Assembly (NCBI GenBank): GCA_930367215.1
Contig: OV884058.1
Location: forward strand, 174,016,478 to 174,080,477
Direction: 5' to 3'
Origin: Pollenia angustigena
Lineage: Eukaryota; Arthropoda; Insecta; Diptera; Polleniidae
Length of the DNA stretch: 64,000 nucleotides
The notes beneath the pieces are model-generated. The model was not told the origin of the DNA. It saw only the letters and a list, made by a program, of their open reading frames with translations, and searched no databases. Positions 44,593 through 55,495 of this stretch are shown here, piece by piece; position 1 is the first letter of the stretch; every line of letters starts with the position of its first letter. The position numbers and the translations under genes were made by a program.

Positions 44593-45308
44593 TCAAATGG
44601 AGTTAGTCTGAAATTGAGAAATTTCAAATAAAATGCAGAAAAAAACTTGACGTTTACGTGTGGTTCACAATCAACATCGGCCCTTAAAATGTAAGCCTTT
44701 AATAACACGTTTTCCCAAAAGCCACCATATATCATACTGAAAGGTATTATGTAGTGGTAAACAAATTATTTTCATATCTAACCATAACATTTTTAGAGGC
44801 AACAATAACATGGCGGTGACTTCTTGATGGAGGATTATGTTAATCATAGTATGGTTGTCGGTAACAATAAAATTAAACAATATGTTTAAACTATATTATG
44901 TTTGAAAATGTTCGTTCAAAACAGTTTTGTTGGAGGTGACCAAATTGAAAAATGTTTTTCTCTGCAGGTTCATTCTTATGACACGGCTTCTCAGTTCTTT
45001 TGAAAATTTCAGAAAATTTCCAAAATAAGATCTCAAATGAAACAGATCGCCAATTCGAATGTAAAATGTTATTCATTCCGAAATTTACTGCTGAGAATAC
45101 TTTCTCTTAAACCTCTTAATAATTGTCGGTAGTTTTTTATCAATTAAAAAAATTGTTTTAAAAGTATTTCAAATTAATTAATGTGATAATTGAATCAATT
45201 ATTTTTTTTTTTTTTTTTTTTTTTTTTTTGTTGAAAGAAAATTATAAATATAATTTTTATTTATTTAACATTTTAGTTCTTTCGAAATAAATTTTGAATT
45301 AAAATATT
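44593..45308. other. non-coding stretch
   Basis: 45120-45300 resembles the inverted right part of the CACAGAAAAAATT element at 59684-60166 and carries a T run of more than 30 bases (about 45200-45230). Minus frames at 44478-45076 show no domain. Confidence 0.4.
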
Positions 45309-46053
45309 AATATCAAAGTAATTTTTGGGAATACAAAATTTTCAATTAACAAGATTTTGTTTGTCGTGCTTAATTCCCAATTTTCATTCTTGATAAAAAC
45401 ACTGAAATTTATTGTTGATAGGATAAGCTTTTTCTATGCGCATTTCTCTGGTTGCTTAGGCCAGATCGTCAGGAAACTTCTGCATTTTCCAATTTTTTAT
45501 GAATATTTAAAAAACAAAAATTTCGAAATTTTGATAAAAAAAATTATTTTTTTTCCAAAAACAAATTATGTATCTAAAACGACTGTTCATATTAAAAAAA
45601 AGTTTTGCTAAGTTTTAAAGAAAATTTTATTGTGGAGTTTCAGTTTTTTTTTTTTTTGTTTTTTTAAGACACTAAACCGTTTTTGAGTATACATATGTCG
45701 AAAACAAGAGCTAACCCAAACAAAACGGTGGGCACCATTGGAGTCAGCGTACCCTAATTATGCTAATTCGCCATGTGGCCGGCTTGTCTAGAAAAAGTGT
45801 CAATTTCGAGCACAGTGTTGTTATTCGCTTAACAGTTTTATTTGTATAATATCTTTAGTTTTTCTAAAATCTTTTTGGATGAAGTTTCCCGACGATCTGG
45901 CCTAAGCAAACAGTGAAATGCGCATAGGAATAACTTATCCCATCAACAATAAATTTCAGTGTTTTTATCAAGAATAAAAATTGGGAATTAAGCACGACAA
46001 ACAAAATTTTGTAAATTAAAATTTTGTATTCCCAAGAAAATTACTTTGATAAT
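45309..46053. mobile_element. fold-back element with about 170-bp inverted arms
   Basis: The left arm (45309-45480: ATCAAAGTAATTTTTGGGAA, then AATTTATTGTTGATAGGATA, then GCTTAGGCCAGATCGTCAGG) is repeated inverted at 45885-46053 with few differences. The centre (45625-45765) contains a copy of the ACGGTATATC/CACCA-TGG unit. Related arms are at 49336-49442, 54060-54505 and 63590-63780. Confidence 0.75.
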
Positions 46054-47315
46054 AAAGTTTTCTTTTAGGAAGTCTGAGTTAATTGTCATTATTAATTAAC
46101 AAAAACATTGCCGCGCTATTTAATGATGCTTCATAAAAATTGTATGCCCGAACTTGTCATGGCCAATTTTTGACAACAATAAAACGCGTGCCGCTTTTGT
46201 TTAGGTTCGGCTGTTAGCCTTTCTGAAAGAAAACCTTCATACGCTTTGAAATTTTCGACAAAAGAAAGAAAAAAGGGTGCCACATTTACCGAAGCCGTTG
46301 AATATCAATTGCTGATTTTGCATAACGAAAATGCTGGTTGGACGATACCAAAAAAAGAACTTTTGCATCCGACTGTGACTGAAATAAAAAATGGATCTAT
46401 CACAGCAATTCGAAGCGGAAGGCGAAATATTAAAATACGTTAACTCTTAAGAAGACATCTAATTTGTGTGGCACAAACTGCCACCTACTGGGACCACTAG
46501 TATTTTGTATGGAGTTTTTCTGGCTATAGAATAAAACTCACGAACCCCTGGGCCTGGCTGTAGAAGGAACATTTTGTTGTCAAATAGAATAATTCTTCGA
46601 AAAAAGTAAAGATAGAATTCTTATGTGTTGTGAATGCTTTTTGATGTTTCGTTTTGATTTTATTTACACCAGTCAATATATGATAGGGCCAGGCCCAGAT
46701 GGATCCAATATGCACAACATTTTCTTTTGGCCAATTGCCCTACCCACGTTGTTTAAATTTACACTTTTTTAAAACCTTTTCTTTAGCTTCACTTCGGAAA
46801 ATCAAATCTTGTAACGTTAATTTAACCGCCTTATACTCAATGCAAATGGATGAAACTTTGCAGGCATACATATTCCCGATGACAATACACATGGGCGTAG
46901 CCAGGATAAAATCTAGGGGGGGGGGCAAACATTTTTTTAAATGTTCTTTTTTATGAAAAGCGTTTCTTAAAAAAATTTTTTTAAATGTTCTTATTCCGGC
47001 TGAAAAGATACTTAATGATTAAATATTATGCCTTAAGTAGTTAAATCGCGAATTCGTCAAACCGAGATACGACTTTGATGAGCGAAAAATTATTCTCATT
47101 TTCTTGTAAAAAAAACACTTTGATTGAGGAATACATAAAGTTTTGTTCCAATAAACTTAATAATTAAATGAAAAAATCTGGAAAAATTAAAAAAATGCCT
47201 GGCCAGGCCCAGGTATACACTTAAGGGTTAAGATAATCCTTTCTCTATTTAGCGGTATTAGAACTACTAAAATCTAACTAGAATATGTTATGTAAGCTTT
47301 AAGCTTTACAGAGAA
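46054..47315. other. non-coding stretch with CCTGGGCCTGGC motifs
   Basis: CCTGGGCCTGGC at 46547 has inverted matches at 46688 and 47202, possibly ends of a small element. GGGCGTAGCCAGGATAAAAT followed by a G run lies at about 46894. 46060-46240 weakly resembles the hairpin at 56506-56655. No gene was recognised. Confidence 0.4.
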
Positions 47316-47662
47316 CAATTGAAGCACAGCAGCGAATAACGTTGTAAACGCCACAGTTAACTGTTGGCCTTACTCTTTTAACAGTTTAAACATGAAATCA
47401 ACCAAAACTATGCACCTTAACGCCTTCAAAATGGCATACAAAGTGTCAGCCAGTGGAAGAACATTGCAAGTTACTAACAAAATGATGAAACCGAAATGGT
47501 TTTGCAGTGCGCAATAATGTTTTAAAAGCCTTTTGCATTAAAGTTTTTATTATCATTATTTTTAATAATAGAAATGCTGCCTGTCAAAAAACGTTTTTTT
47601 TGCTCTCCTGAAAAATTATTAGTTTGTAACTTAACACGTTATTCGCGGCTGTGCTTCAATTG
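47316..47662. mobile_element. MITE with CAATTGAAGCACAGC ends
   Basis: CAATTGAAGCACAGCAGCGA followed by ATAACGTT is mirrored at the right end by AACACGTTATTCGCGGCTGT and GCTTCAATTG. Pairing spans about 30 bp with few mismatches. It is 347 bp and non-coding. Confidence 0.65.
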
Positions 47663-48654
47663 ATCCAACAAAGCAATTGAGGAATATTTCACCACGTACC
47701 GCTTATTTTATAGAATAAAACCCAAATCAATTTTACAGACAAAACAGTCTTGCAGCTCTATATTTGTCCTGGGCCTGCTATATCGCTTTATGTTCACCAC
47801 TGTTTTGCACATTCATTTTTTTTTAATTTGACCTACATCAAGTTTTTAAAGTTGTTCATTAATATCTTCAGGTTTTTTTATATTTTTTTCTTTTCGGTTC
47901 AGCACAATTTGATTGGGTTTGTTTGTGTATATTTTTGGTCTTAATGGCATTTTATACAATATTTTATCTCTGCTTATTGATACTTGTTGGATTCTTCTTT
48001 AATACTTGTTTTCTTCCAAAAAGATTTTTTAGTTTTTTTGGCTTTTTTGTACAAAAAAAACGTCCATTTATTATGCATTCTGCCATTCAGCTAGTAGTTG
48101 TTGGTTGTCTGGTTCATGTAAAAGTTCACAAAATATAGATTGATCTGCTGCTGTTTGCAGAAAAATAGAAGCAACCCGCAACAAAAAAAAAAAAAAAAAA
48201 AAAATTTTTATTTGTCAACTTATGTACTACTCCCACACAATTGTTTAAACAACGTGATCATGTTGTACGCAATTTTGTTTCTCTACTTTTTTGTCTGTCT
48301 TTATGGGCATGACTCATATTTTCTAGTGGCTTTTGGCCTTTTTTTAAATTCCCAAAGACCAGACTAGAGAAAAATCTAGTTTTATGTGTATTTTATAGAT
48401 AAAAAGTTTGTGTTGGGTTTGGTAATAAAAGTAGTTGTTGTAAGATTTTACAAGATTTTGTTACTTTGTTAAAGGATTTCGTTGTAAATTAATATGATAT
48501 TAAGTAGAAAATTCTTAAAATATTGGCGAAAATTTAAAAAAAATAACTATAAATTTAATGGTCCAGGGAATAAAGACAAAAAAAAAAATGCCAAAATTTA
48601 GAAAAATTAAGGGAAAGCAGAATTTTTGCATGAAGCTCCCTTTTGTGGTTCTTT
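47663..48654. other. AT-rich non-coding stretch
   Basis: Overlapping frames at 47750-48367 are Phe/Leu/Lys-rich translations of T- and A-rich DNA with no domain. A 24-base A run is at about 48181-48204. Confidence 0.4.
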
Positions 48655-48777
48655 TAAATCAGCTGATTTTAATTCAAAAAAGCATACTAAACTATGATGG
48701 GTTGTTCACAACAGTTATATTTTTACATGTTATTATTTTAAGACTTACGACTTTATGACACCTTGTGAATCCCCCAA
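48655..48777 (+). mobile_element. solo right end of the TTGGGG MITE family
   Basis: AAATCAGCTGATTT, GTTCACAACAGT, then GACTTTATGACACCTTGTGA and ATCCCCCAA match the right part of 26620-27099 and its inverse at 30420-30992. The left part is absent. Confidence 0.7.
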
Positions 48778-49057
48778 TAGTATATATGCCGAGAGCAGTG
48801 CTGCCAACTCTTTCCGACCAAAAATGCCAAAGCTTTTTTAATGCCAACAATTATAATAAAAAGTGATATAACTAGTCTTTTTACAATAAAACTGTAGAAG
48901 AGGAGATCATTTCATACCTAATTTAAAATCTTTGAAAACCATCGAATTATACTACTGTGCGCACAAGGTTACATGGAGAAACAGCTAGCTGGACGGATGG
49001 ACATTGTAAGGTTGAGTCAAAAAATTATTCTAAGTCGATAGGAATACCTCAGTCCTC

Positions 49058-49310
49058 GTCCATATTATGAAACATTTGCTGTGAAACATTTGAGTTTGAT
49101 GATGAAAGGGAAAAGACGAATAGAAATGTGAACTTTGTTTCATGTACAAGCAGTTTTTGTGAGTTTGTTGTTGAGAAGAAGAAAAAGAAAGAGAGAAGGC
49201 ATACAAAATACTTAAATGCTGCAAAACAAACGTTTCATTGTATGGACACGAATGCATTTTCAAAAGTAAATGAAAGAAAGTTTCTGCAGCAAATGTTTCA
49301 TAATATGGAC
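49058..49310. mobile_element. MITE with 24-bp perfect inverted ends
   Basis: GTCCATATTATGAAACATTT followed by GCTG at the left is exactly mirrored at 49287-49310. It is 253 bp. The overlapping frames inside are not protein-like. Confidence 0.75.
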
Positions 49311-49335
49311 ATGGACTAAAGGTTGGTCTAAGAAC

Positions 49336-49442
49336 AATATCCCTTCAACAATAAATTTCAGTTTATCAATAGTATGAAATGGGAATTTACCACATTTGAA
49401 CGAAACCTTGTAAATTAATTTTTTGAATCCCAAGAAAAACTT
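49336..49442. repeat. fragment of the fold-back family
   Basis: CAACAATAAATTTCAGTTTA, then AGTATGAAATGGGAATTTA and GAAACCTTGTAAATTAATTT match 54408-54505 closely. Confidence 0.65.
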
Positions 49443-49614
49443 TGAAAATATTTTTTAGTGTTATAGACATCCGCACGAACGCATAATACCCTCTCTACTA
49501 TTGTGGTGTGGGTATAACAATGAATAATGGCTTAATAAATCAAGATTATAAGTGGCTAAATTGGCAGCACTGGTGCACATGTGATAGAAGGATCTATAAC
49601 AATTATGTGTGAAA

Positions 49615-50003
49615 CAAAATATCGCCCAAATACTCATCACAGCTTCGGTGGCAAACCTCTATCCGATGGTCCATATTTTTAATAACTCTGAGACATAATT
49701 GAGGTTCAATGTCGTTTATGTGCCGAATTATCGCATCCTTTAGCTCTTGTTTTGTTCTTGGCTTATTGACTTTTTCTTTTAAATATCCTCAAAGAAAAAA
49801 GTCCAACGGTGTCAAATCACATGATCTGACGGTCAATTAGCATCGCCACGACGTGGGATAACACGACCATTGAGTTTCTCGCGCAAAAGAGCCATTGTTT
49901 TGTTGAATGTGTGTTAGAACCACATATCGTCCAGGTCCATATCCTCAATTTCTGGCCAAAAGCAGTCCGTTATCGTCTCGCGATAGCGAACACCCATCAC
50001 AGT
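49615..50003 (-). pseudogene. mariner-type transposase, catalytic and C-terminal part
   Basis: The minus strand reads TVMGVRYRETITDCFWPEIE, DMDLDDMWF, TMALLREKLNGRVIPRRGDA, KELKDAIIRHINDIEPQLC and VIKNMDHRIEVCHRSC, with stops and frameshifts. This matches mariner-type transposases (ERYRAMITEFFWPEL-DMDLDDMWFQQDGATCHT, then LREKFPGRVISR-GDVNWPPRSCDLTPLD). The second catalytic Asp region is damaged (QQDGA lost). The N-terminus is absent. Confidence 0.85.
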
Positions 50004-50257
50004 AACTACTTGGACGGACCTCGTTTTCAAAGAAGAAAAAAAAATTTGCTTACTTCAATAGGTAATAAGTTACATGGATGTGAAAGACTAAAGGCCTAAC
50101 CTTGGTGCAATTTTCATGCAAATCGGAAAACATCAATTTAAAAATTGGGTCACTTGACATGAAGTCCCCCATATACATTGTAGATTGCACTTCTAAACAT
50201 TTTACTTTTAAAAACTTTGTGTTTGTTTCAAATGTAATTGTTCGAAAGAACGAATTA

Positions 50258-50463
50258 CACTCAATTTACATGATGAATTTTATGACGTCCAATTTTAGAC
50301 GTCATTTTTTGTTTGGAAGCAAGCGGTGTAGAGAAGAAAGAGGAAGAGAAAACAGAAATCATGTCTATTTTTCTATCCCTCTTTCTTCTCTACACCGCTT
50401 GCTACCAAACAAAAAATGACGTCTAAAATTGGACGTCATAAAATTCATCGTGTAAATTGAGTG
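50258..50463. mobile_element. 206-bp near-perfect hairpin MITE with TTA duplication
   Basis: The arms 50258-50343 and 50378-50463 are 86 bp each and differ at two positions by eye (ACATGATG/ACACGATG and GGAAGC/GGTAGC). The loop is 34 bp. TTA flanks both sides (50255-50257 and 50464-50466). Ends are CACTCAATTTACA. The arms include palindromic GACGTCCAATTTTAGACGTC. Low arm divergence suggests a young insertion. Confidence 0.9.
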
Positions 50464-51640
50464 TTAGTTTTTTCTCTTTTTTTTAATTTTATAGCTAGCA
50501 TTATATTTACAATATTTTAAAACATTCTTTAAACACAAATAACCTAATTTTTAAAGCATTAGAAATTATGTTTAATTTATAAAAATTGTAATCGAACGAT
50601 TCTATGAACACTAAACTTTTTTTTTGAAAATCATGCATCCAAATAGAACTTTTTCTATTATTATAAAAAATAATTTTGATACACATTTTTCACTTATCAC
50701 CATCAATCAATGCTAATGGATTTCACTTTATTCAAAATTTTTTTTTTTTTTTTTTTTTTTTTGCCACATTTTGTTGACCCACTTTAGAAATAAACAAAAA
50801 TATTGCAATATTTGTTTAGAAATCAACATTAACAAAAAAAAAAAAAAACAAAATGTTAACCAAAAAGTACAAAATAATTAATAGAATAGAATTTACGGTT
50901 TAAATTTTCGCTAAACAGCGAATTTCGTTATAAATTAATTTAAAAAATGTTACACATTTCAGAACGATAACCAAAACGGGAATGGATTGGTTAGTTGGCT
51001 GTGTATGAGTCAGTTGTTCTTAATTAAGTGTTAATTGATCAGATTTTTTGCTTTTCGTTTTCTCAAGAGATTTTTTTTTTTTTTTTTTTTTGTTTGAGAT
51101 AACCACAAGTAGCCCAACCATATTTCCTTTCACACAACATCACCCCGAAAAAAAGCAGACTTAAGATGCTGTTTTGTAGGTTTGGCCAGTTTTAACTTTT
51201 TTTTTCCTCAGACACTTAGAAACGGCATCAACCAAGTTAAATGACTTCATCGCAAATATGGCACAAAACTGGGAAGAGAAAGAGGGGAAAATAAATGGTT
51301 GACGTTTTAATTTGAATGATAAAAAAAATAAAAATAAATAAATATTCAAAATAATTTTTAAATAAAGAAATACTGGTTGTCTGGAAATATATTCGGTTTT
51401 GCAGATTCGAAACAGGAAAATAATTACGAGCTTACGTTATAAAAAATAATAGACGTTTTGAATTTTAGTAAAAAAAAAAAAAAAGTAAAATAAAAGTTTT
51501 AAATTTTATTATCTACTAAAAGCTTATTTGTTAGCAGTTTTTTGTGACAAAAAGATGTGTGTGCAAGTAAATATTTGCGATAAAAAATTTTTGTACAAAA
51601 TTAAATGTTTTGTGTAAAAAGTACATTTTTGTGTTAATTA
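50464..51640. other. AT-rich non-coding stretch
   Basis: T runs of more than 20 bases are at about 50740-50762 and 51070-51090. No gene or complete repeat is recognised. Confidence 0.4.
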
Positions 51641-52321
51641 TCGCAATTATGAATATGAGTATTGTTGACCGAAAAATAATTATTTTTCTAACAACTTAAT
51701 TATGATAACTTTCTAAACATATTATATTTCTCACAACCATATCATGATATTTAATAGTCATAACATGATAACTTTCTATACATTTATCATATTATGTTAA
51801 AGATGCAATCAAACTTTTTTTACTCTAATCATATTATGTTAGCGCCATTTGTAAAATAATTTTGAAGCATTTGTGTCGTTTTTTTTATTTGTGAGCGGTT
51901 AAACAATTAAAAGATAAAATTCCATAAAAAAAAATAAGTTAAAAGAAATTAAAAAATTAAAATATTAGCGGAGTTCATTCAAGTATTAGTGATGTAATAG
52001 TGCAAATGCAAAATATCATAGTTTTTTTGTAAAATCCAACAACAAAACACACAGAGATTTCGTTATATTTTATAAAAGTGCTACGATATTTCATCAACAT
52101 CTTAAAATCGAAAAAATGGACACACGCGGTTGCCCATGAAAACCAGAGATTTTTCATTTGCTCTTTTGCAAGCCTTATATTGAACTCCGCTATTTGATTA
52201 ACATTAAGAAAAATTGTAAAAAGCCACAAAATAAAAAATCGATGCAAAAATATATTAATTTATTTTGTATTTTTATGACAGCAATGAAAGGTGCTGTATC
52301 ATAATATGATTGCTTCTAAAT
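51641..52321. other. AT-rich stretch with ATCATGATA-type motifs
   Basis: Short inverted motifs such as ATGATAACTTTCTA and TATCATGATA recur. The 51975-52247 minus frame has no domain. It may be one element with the tandem array that follows. Confidence 0.35.
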
Positions 52322-52470
52322 TTATTATGATTAACATGATGATAATATGATTACGTCTTAGCTTATTATGATTAACATGACAATAATATGATTAATTTCT
52401 TAGCTTATTATGATTAACATGACAATAATTTGATTACTTCTTAACTTAGTATGATTAACCGAATAATGAT
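52322..52470. repeat. tandem units of about 42 bp
   Basis: TTATGATTAACATGA followed by TAATATGATTA and TCTTAGC repeats about three and a half times with small changes. Confidence 0.75.
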
Positions 52471-52699
52471 ATGATTAAGGGAAAAATATTATGATGTAAT
52501 ATTACGAATATATTTAGCCATTATATGATTCAATAATAATCTTAATATGGTGACTACAATCATAATTCTTATCATAATATGTTGCTCTTAGAATGTTTAC
52601 CACAACCATGTTTTTTCTTTGCGTGTACTAAGCTTATTTTAGGGTGAGCAACATGAATCTGACTTTAGTTTATTCCTTTGAGTACTCGTTGACCTGTAA

Positions 52700-53357
52700 G
52701 CGGTCAAACTGTAATGTCCGCCTTGAGGCGGAGTTGGGCATTATCGTTATAATTTAAGATACGTCTTTGATTAACATCCCTGCATTTTCTGTGTAATTCC
52801 CCAGTCCGCCTCCAGACGGGTTCAGAAGATATCCATACTAAGCAGCTATTATTTTTTTTATAATAAAAACTTAATATTTATTTCTTAAACGTTTAGATAC
52901 CCACCAGTGATTTTTCCGGCTCGATCTAAAGGTTTTAAGTATTATTTTTTCTATTCACAATATTAATGCACTTTAATGCCCAAACCCGCCTCCAGACGGG
53001 CTCAGTAAAAACATTCATATCCAGCAGCGATTTTTAAAAATGAAAATTTCAATTGAACGTTTAGATACGCACCAGTAATTTTTTCGGCTCGATCTAAAGC
53101 TTTGAAATATTATTTTTTCGATGTACAATATTAACTTTCTTCACAAAGAATAAAAAATTACAGTTTTCGCTCAAATTCAAGATGATAATATATTTTTTGC
53201 TAAACTCGTAAGAGTGTTGCCAAAGAATGAAAAGTTTTTGATAAAATAAGCTTTGATTTACATCTAGAATTATTTATAAATGAAATATTGTCAAATATAA
53301 CAATTTTATGACGGTTTTTTGCTACCCCGCCTAGAAGCGGACTTAAGCATTAGAGGG
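52700..53357. repeat. element remnant with repeated CCGCCTCCAGACGG motifs
   Basis: Inverted GC-rich motifs CCGCCTTGAGGCGG, CCGCCTCCAGACGG (twice) and CCGCCTAGAAGCGG occur near 52720, 52804, 52988 and 53327. Units of about 178 bp (AACGTTTAGATAC, CACCAGT, CGGCTCGATCTAAAG) repeat at 52888 and 53058. The right edge GGGTTAA (53352-53358) resembles a TTAA-target end. Confidence 0.55.
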
Positions 53358-53564
53358 TTAACTAATTTTACAGGAGAGACAAAAAACTTTTTATTTTTCC
53401 TATTTGCTGCTTGAGAGGAACACCAAAAATATTGTTGATTTGGCACACTTTAGGCCTCAAATTGAAGAAAAACTAAATGCTGGTCGACGAAGCATATCTT
53501 TCTCTACCATACAGCATTAAAATCTCAATTTACTTAAAAAGTGGATTTAGCTGGTTTACACTCT

Positions 53565-53768
53565 AAGCCGACGATATGATTTCTGGCATATATCCGCCTC
53601 CGCTATGAGTTACATACACGGTCCATTCGATCAGTTCAGTTTTTGGCTCCTCCCAAAAAATATGGTCGTATGGCGTCAATGGTAGCTTGCATAGTGGCTT
53701 CCAATGCCTCAAGAGTTGCTGTTTTGTCGGCATAAGCCAATGATTTAAAAAAGCACCATACATAGTCA
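53565..53768 (-). pseudogene. mariner-type transposase C-terminal scrap
   Basis: The minus strand reads KSLAYADKTATLEALEA, then ATIDAIRPYFLGGAKN, then a decayed end. It is homologous to 28352-28510 and to the C-terminus of mariner-type transposases. Only about 60 residues remain. Confidence 0.7.
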
Positions 53769-53945
53769 GGGGTGTGCTAGAAATCGAAAACGTAAAACGC
53801 AAGAACTTGGAAGTTGTTTTTAATATACCTTTAATATAATTTTTATAATTTTTGTTATAAAATTCTGTTTAATCGAGAAATATTTGTCATAAAATTCTTT
53901 TATTAAAAAACGACTTTTCAAATTCGATTTCCAACACACCCCTGA
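53769..53945. mobile_element. MITE, uninterrupted relative of 2230-3660
   Basis: GGGTGTGCTAGAAATCGAAA at the left is mirrored by TTCGATTTCCAACACACCC at the right. The interior AATTCTGTTTAATCGAGAAA and TTTGTCATAAAATTCTTTTA is shared with 2280-2340. Confidence 0.7.
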
Positions 53946-54059
53946 GAAATCCAGAAGCGTTAAATCGCACGATCGAAGGGCCAGTGAACAGGACCACTTC
54001 TGGAAAAAAAAAGTTGTTACCAAATTTATTTCGCAACAATTCGACTGTTAATTGATTTT

Positions 54060-54505
54060 TTGAATCCCAAGAAAAACTTTGATAACTAATATGCATGTGG
54101 CAGTGTAAATAAAACTGAACTGGCAAAATAAAATAAAGTTATTTGTTTTTTCTTCACCTACTTACAACTTCATTTAGAGTTGACAAAAAATCAACCAATT
54201 GTTGATTTTTTGTCATTTTTGTTGTTGTTGTTGTTTTTGTTTAAGCTTTGATATTGTTGCAAGTAAAACTGGGGCTTATAATTCTTATTTGCTTAACAGT
54301 TTTATTTGTATAATATTGTTACGTTTTTCTAAAATCTTTGGATGAAGTTTCCTGACGATCTGGCCTAAGCAACCAGTGAAATGCGCATAGGAATAGCTTA
54401 TCCCATCAACAATAAATTTCAGTTTATCAATAGTATGAAATGGGAATTTAGCACATATAAACGAAACCTTGTAAATTAATTTTTTTAATTCCAAGAAAAA
54501 CTTTG
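54060..54505. repeat. fold-back family copy, diverged
   Basis: AATCCCAAGAAAAACTTTGA near 54065 and the longer block 54285-54505 (GATCTGGCCTAAGCAACCAG, ATGCGCATAGGAATAGCTTA, CAACAATAAATTTCAG) belong to the family of 45309-46053. Only one long arm is preserved. Confidence 0.65.
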
Positions 54506-54939
54506 ATAATTAAGTGCTTAATTTAGCTGATTTATTTTTGAAACAAAAATTCAATCAGCATGTCTCAATAGCACTTGCCATTCTCCCTATTAAATTTTAA
54601 TGGATCTAATTGTGTTGCGTTAAGGGCTTGAGGATTGTCTTCGCTCCAAATACGGAAATTTTGCTTCTTTACGTAGCCTTTTAACCAAATAAGCTACTTA
54701 AAATGGACGAAGTGCTCTACGAACTTCGCGAGTAATTGATTTTTTTTTTTTTAAGTAAATTTCCACAATTTGAAAGCGTTATTCTAGTGTTAAACGATTC
54801 ATGATAACTTGCCAAAACTTACTGAAGAGAAATGCTCAGCTGTCAAAACATAGTTATCGATATCGAAAGTTTTCATCCAAAAAAAAAATACCCCATATTT
54901 AGTTTAAAAGTAAATCTGTATCAAAAACCCTATTTTTTC
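54506..54939. other. non-coding stretch
   Basis: No domain or repeat was recognised. Confidence 0.3.
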
Positions 54940-55446
54940 TTTACTCATTCCTCGAGGGAACATAGAGCTTCAGCAATATGTTTACAACTTAATCTGTTTG
55001 TTGCAATACATTTCGCTTCTTCCCATGACTTATCAATTATTGCAAGCTCATTTTTCTTGGTTATTCGCCAAGTGGTTTTGGGTCTTTATCGTCTTCTACT
55101 TCCTTCTCAGCTCCATTGCAAGGCCATCCTCGTAACGCTTTCTCAAGATTTGTCCCATTTACTTTTACTTTCTGCTTTTTATTTGCATGTGAAAAGACTG
55201 CTAGCTGATGAAACTTCAGAGGTTTTAGTTGATTATGGTGTTAAGCCGGAATATTCCACAAACATATAAAACGCAGGCTCTGGTTTATAAAAGTTTAAAG
55301 TCGTTGCCTGGTCACTTCACTATACAGCCATGTTTGACTTCGTGATTTGTGAGCACGCCATATATTTTCGAGTCTGTCGAATGCTGTTCTAGCTTTATTG
55401 AATCTGATTGCGACATCCTCCTTAATTCCACCGTTAATCATGGACT
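54940..55446 (-). pseudogene. LINE reverse transcriptase, extreme C-terminal region
   Basis: From 55446 the minus strand reads GGIKEDVAIRFNKARTAFDR followed by LENIWRAHKS. Further on, in shifted frames, it reads RPKTTWRITKKNELAIIDKS, then WEEAKCIATNRLSC, then EALCS. These correspond to the post-RT tail of RTE/CR1-like elements (V-RI-KAR-AF-LR-IW-S; RGRP-TWRR-E-EL-GKSWEEAK-A-NR-WR-EALCS). The YADD region and the LLYG-ETW block are missing. The 145-residue plus-strand frame over this interval is its antisense shadow. Confidence 0.75.
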
Positions 55447-55495
55447 TCAATGTTAATCAAAAGTTGGCTTAAGAAAAAAGTATGTGAAATATTAA

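Larger units (their letters stand above)
48950..49517. repeat. truncated ATACCC-type repeat with two insertions
   Basis: TGTGCGCACAAGGTTACATG, GGACGGATGGACATTGTAAG, then (after 49310) AAGGTTGGTCTAAGAACAAT, then (after 49443) GCATAATACCCTCTCTACTA and GTGGTGTGGGTATAA correspond to the 3' half of 29657-30367. A MITE (49058-49310) and a fold-back-family fragment (49336-49442) interrupt it. Confidence 0.7.
48796..49572. mobile_element. putative hAT-type element with CAGTGCTGCCAA ends
   Basis: CAGTGCTGCCAACT at 48796 and the inverted TTGGCAGCACTG at 49572 form the ends. Flanking octamers do not match, so the TSD is lost or the boundary is uncertain. It contains a truncated ATACCC repeat. Confidence 0.5.

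Noticed and set aside
46246..46443. 65-residue plus-strand frame with protein-like composition
   Set aside because: It is short and carries no recognised motif. It lies beside remnants related to the 56506 hairpin MITE, so a gene could not be supported.
47750..48367. Three consecutive short plus-strand frames
   Set aside because: They are hydrophobic translations of T-rich sequence. No start context, domain or splice logic supports a gene.
54832..55269. 145-residue plus-strand frame resembling a membrane protein
   Set aside because: It is antisense to the C-terminal tail of a LINE on the minus strand.
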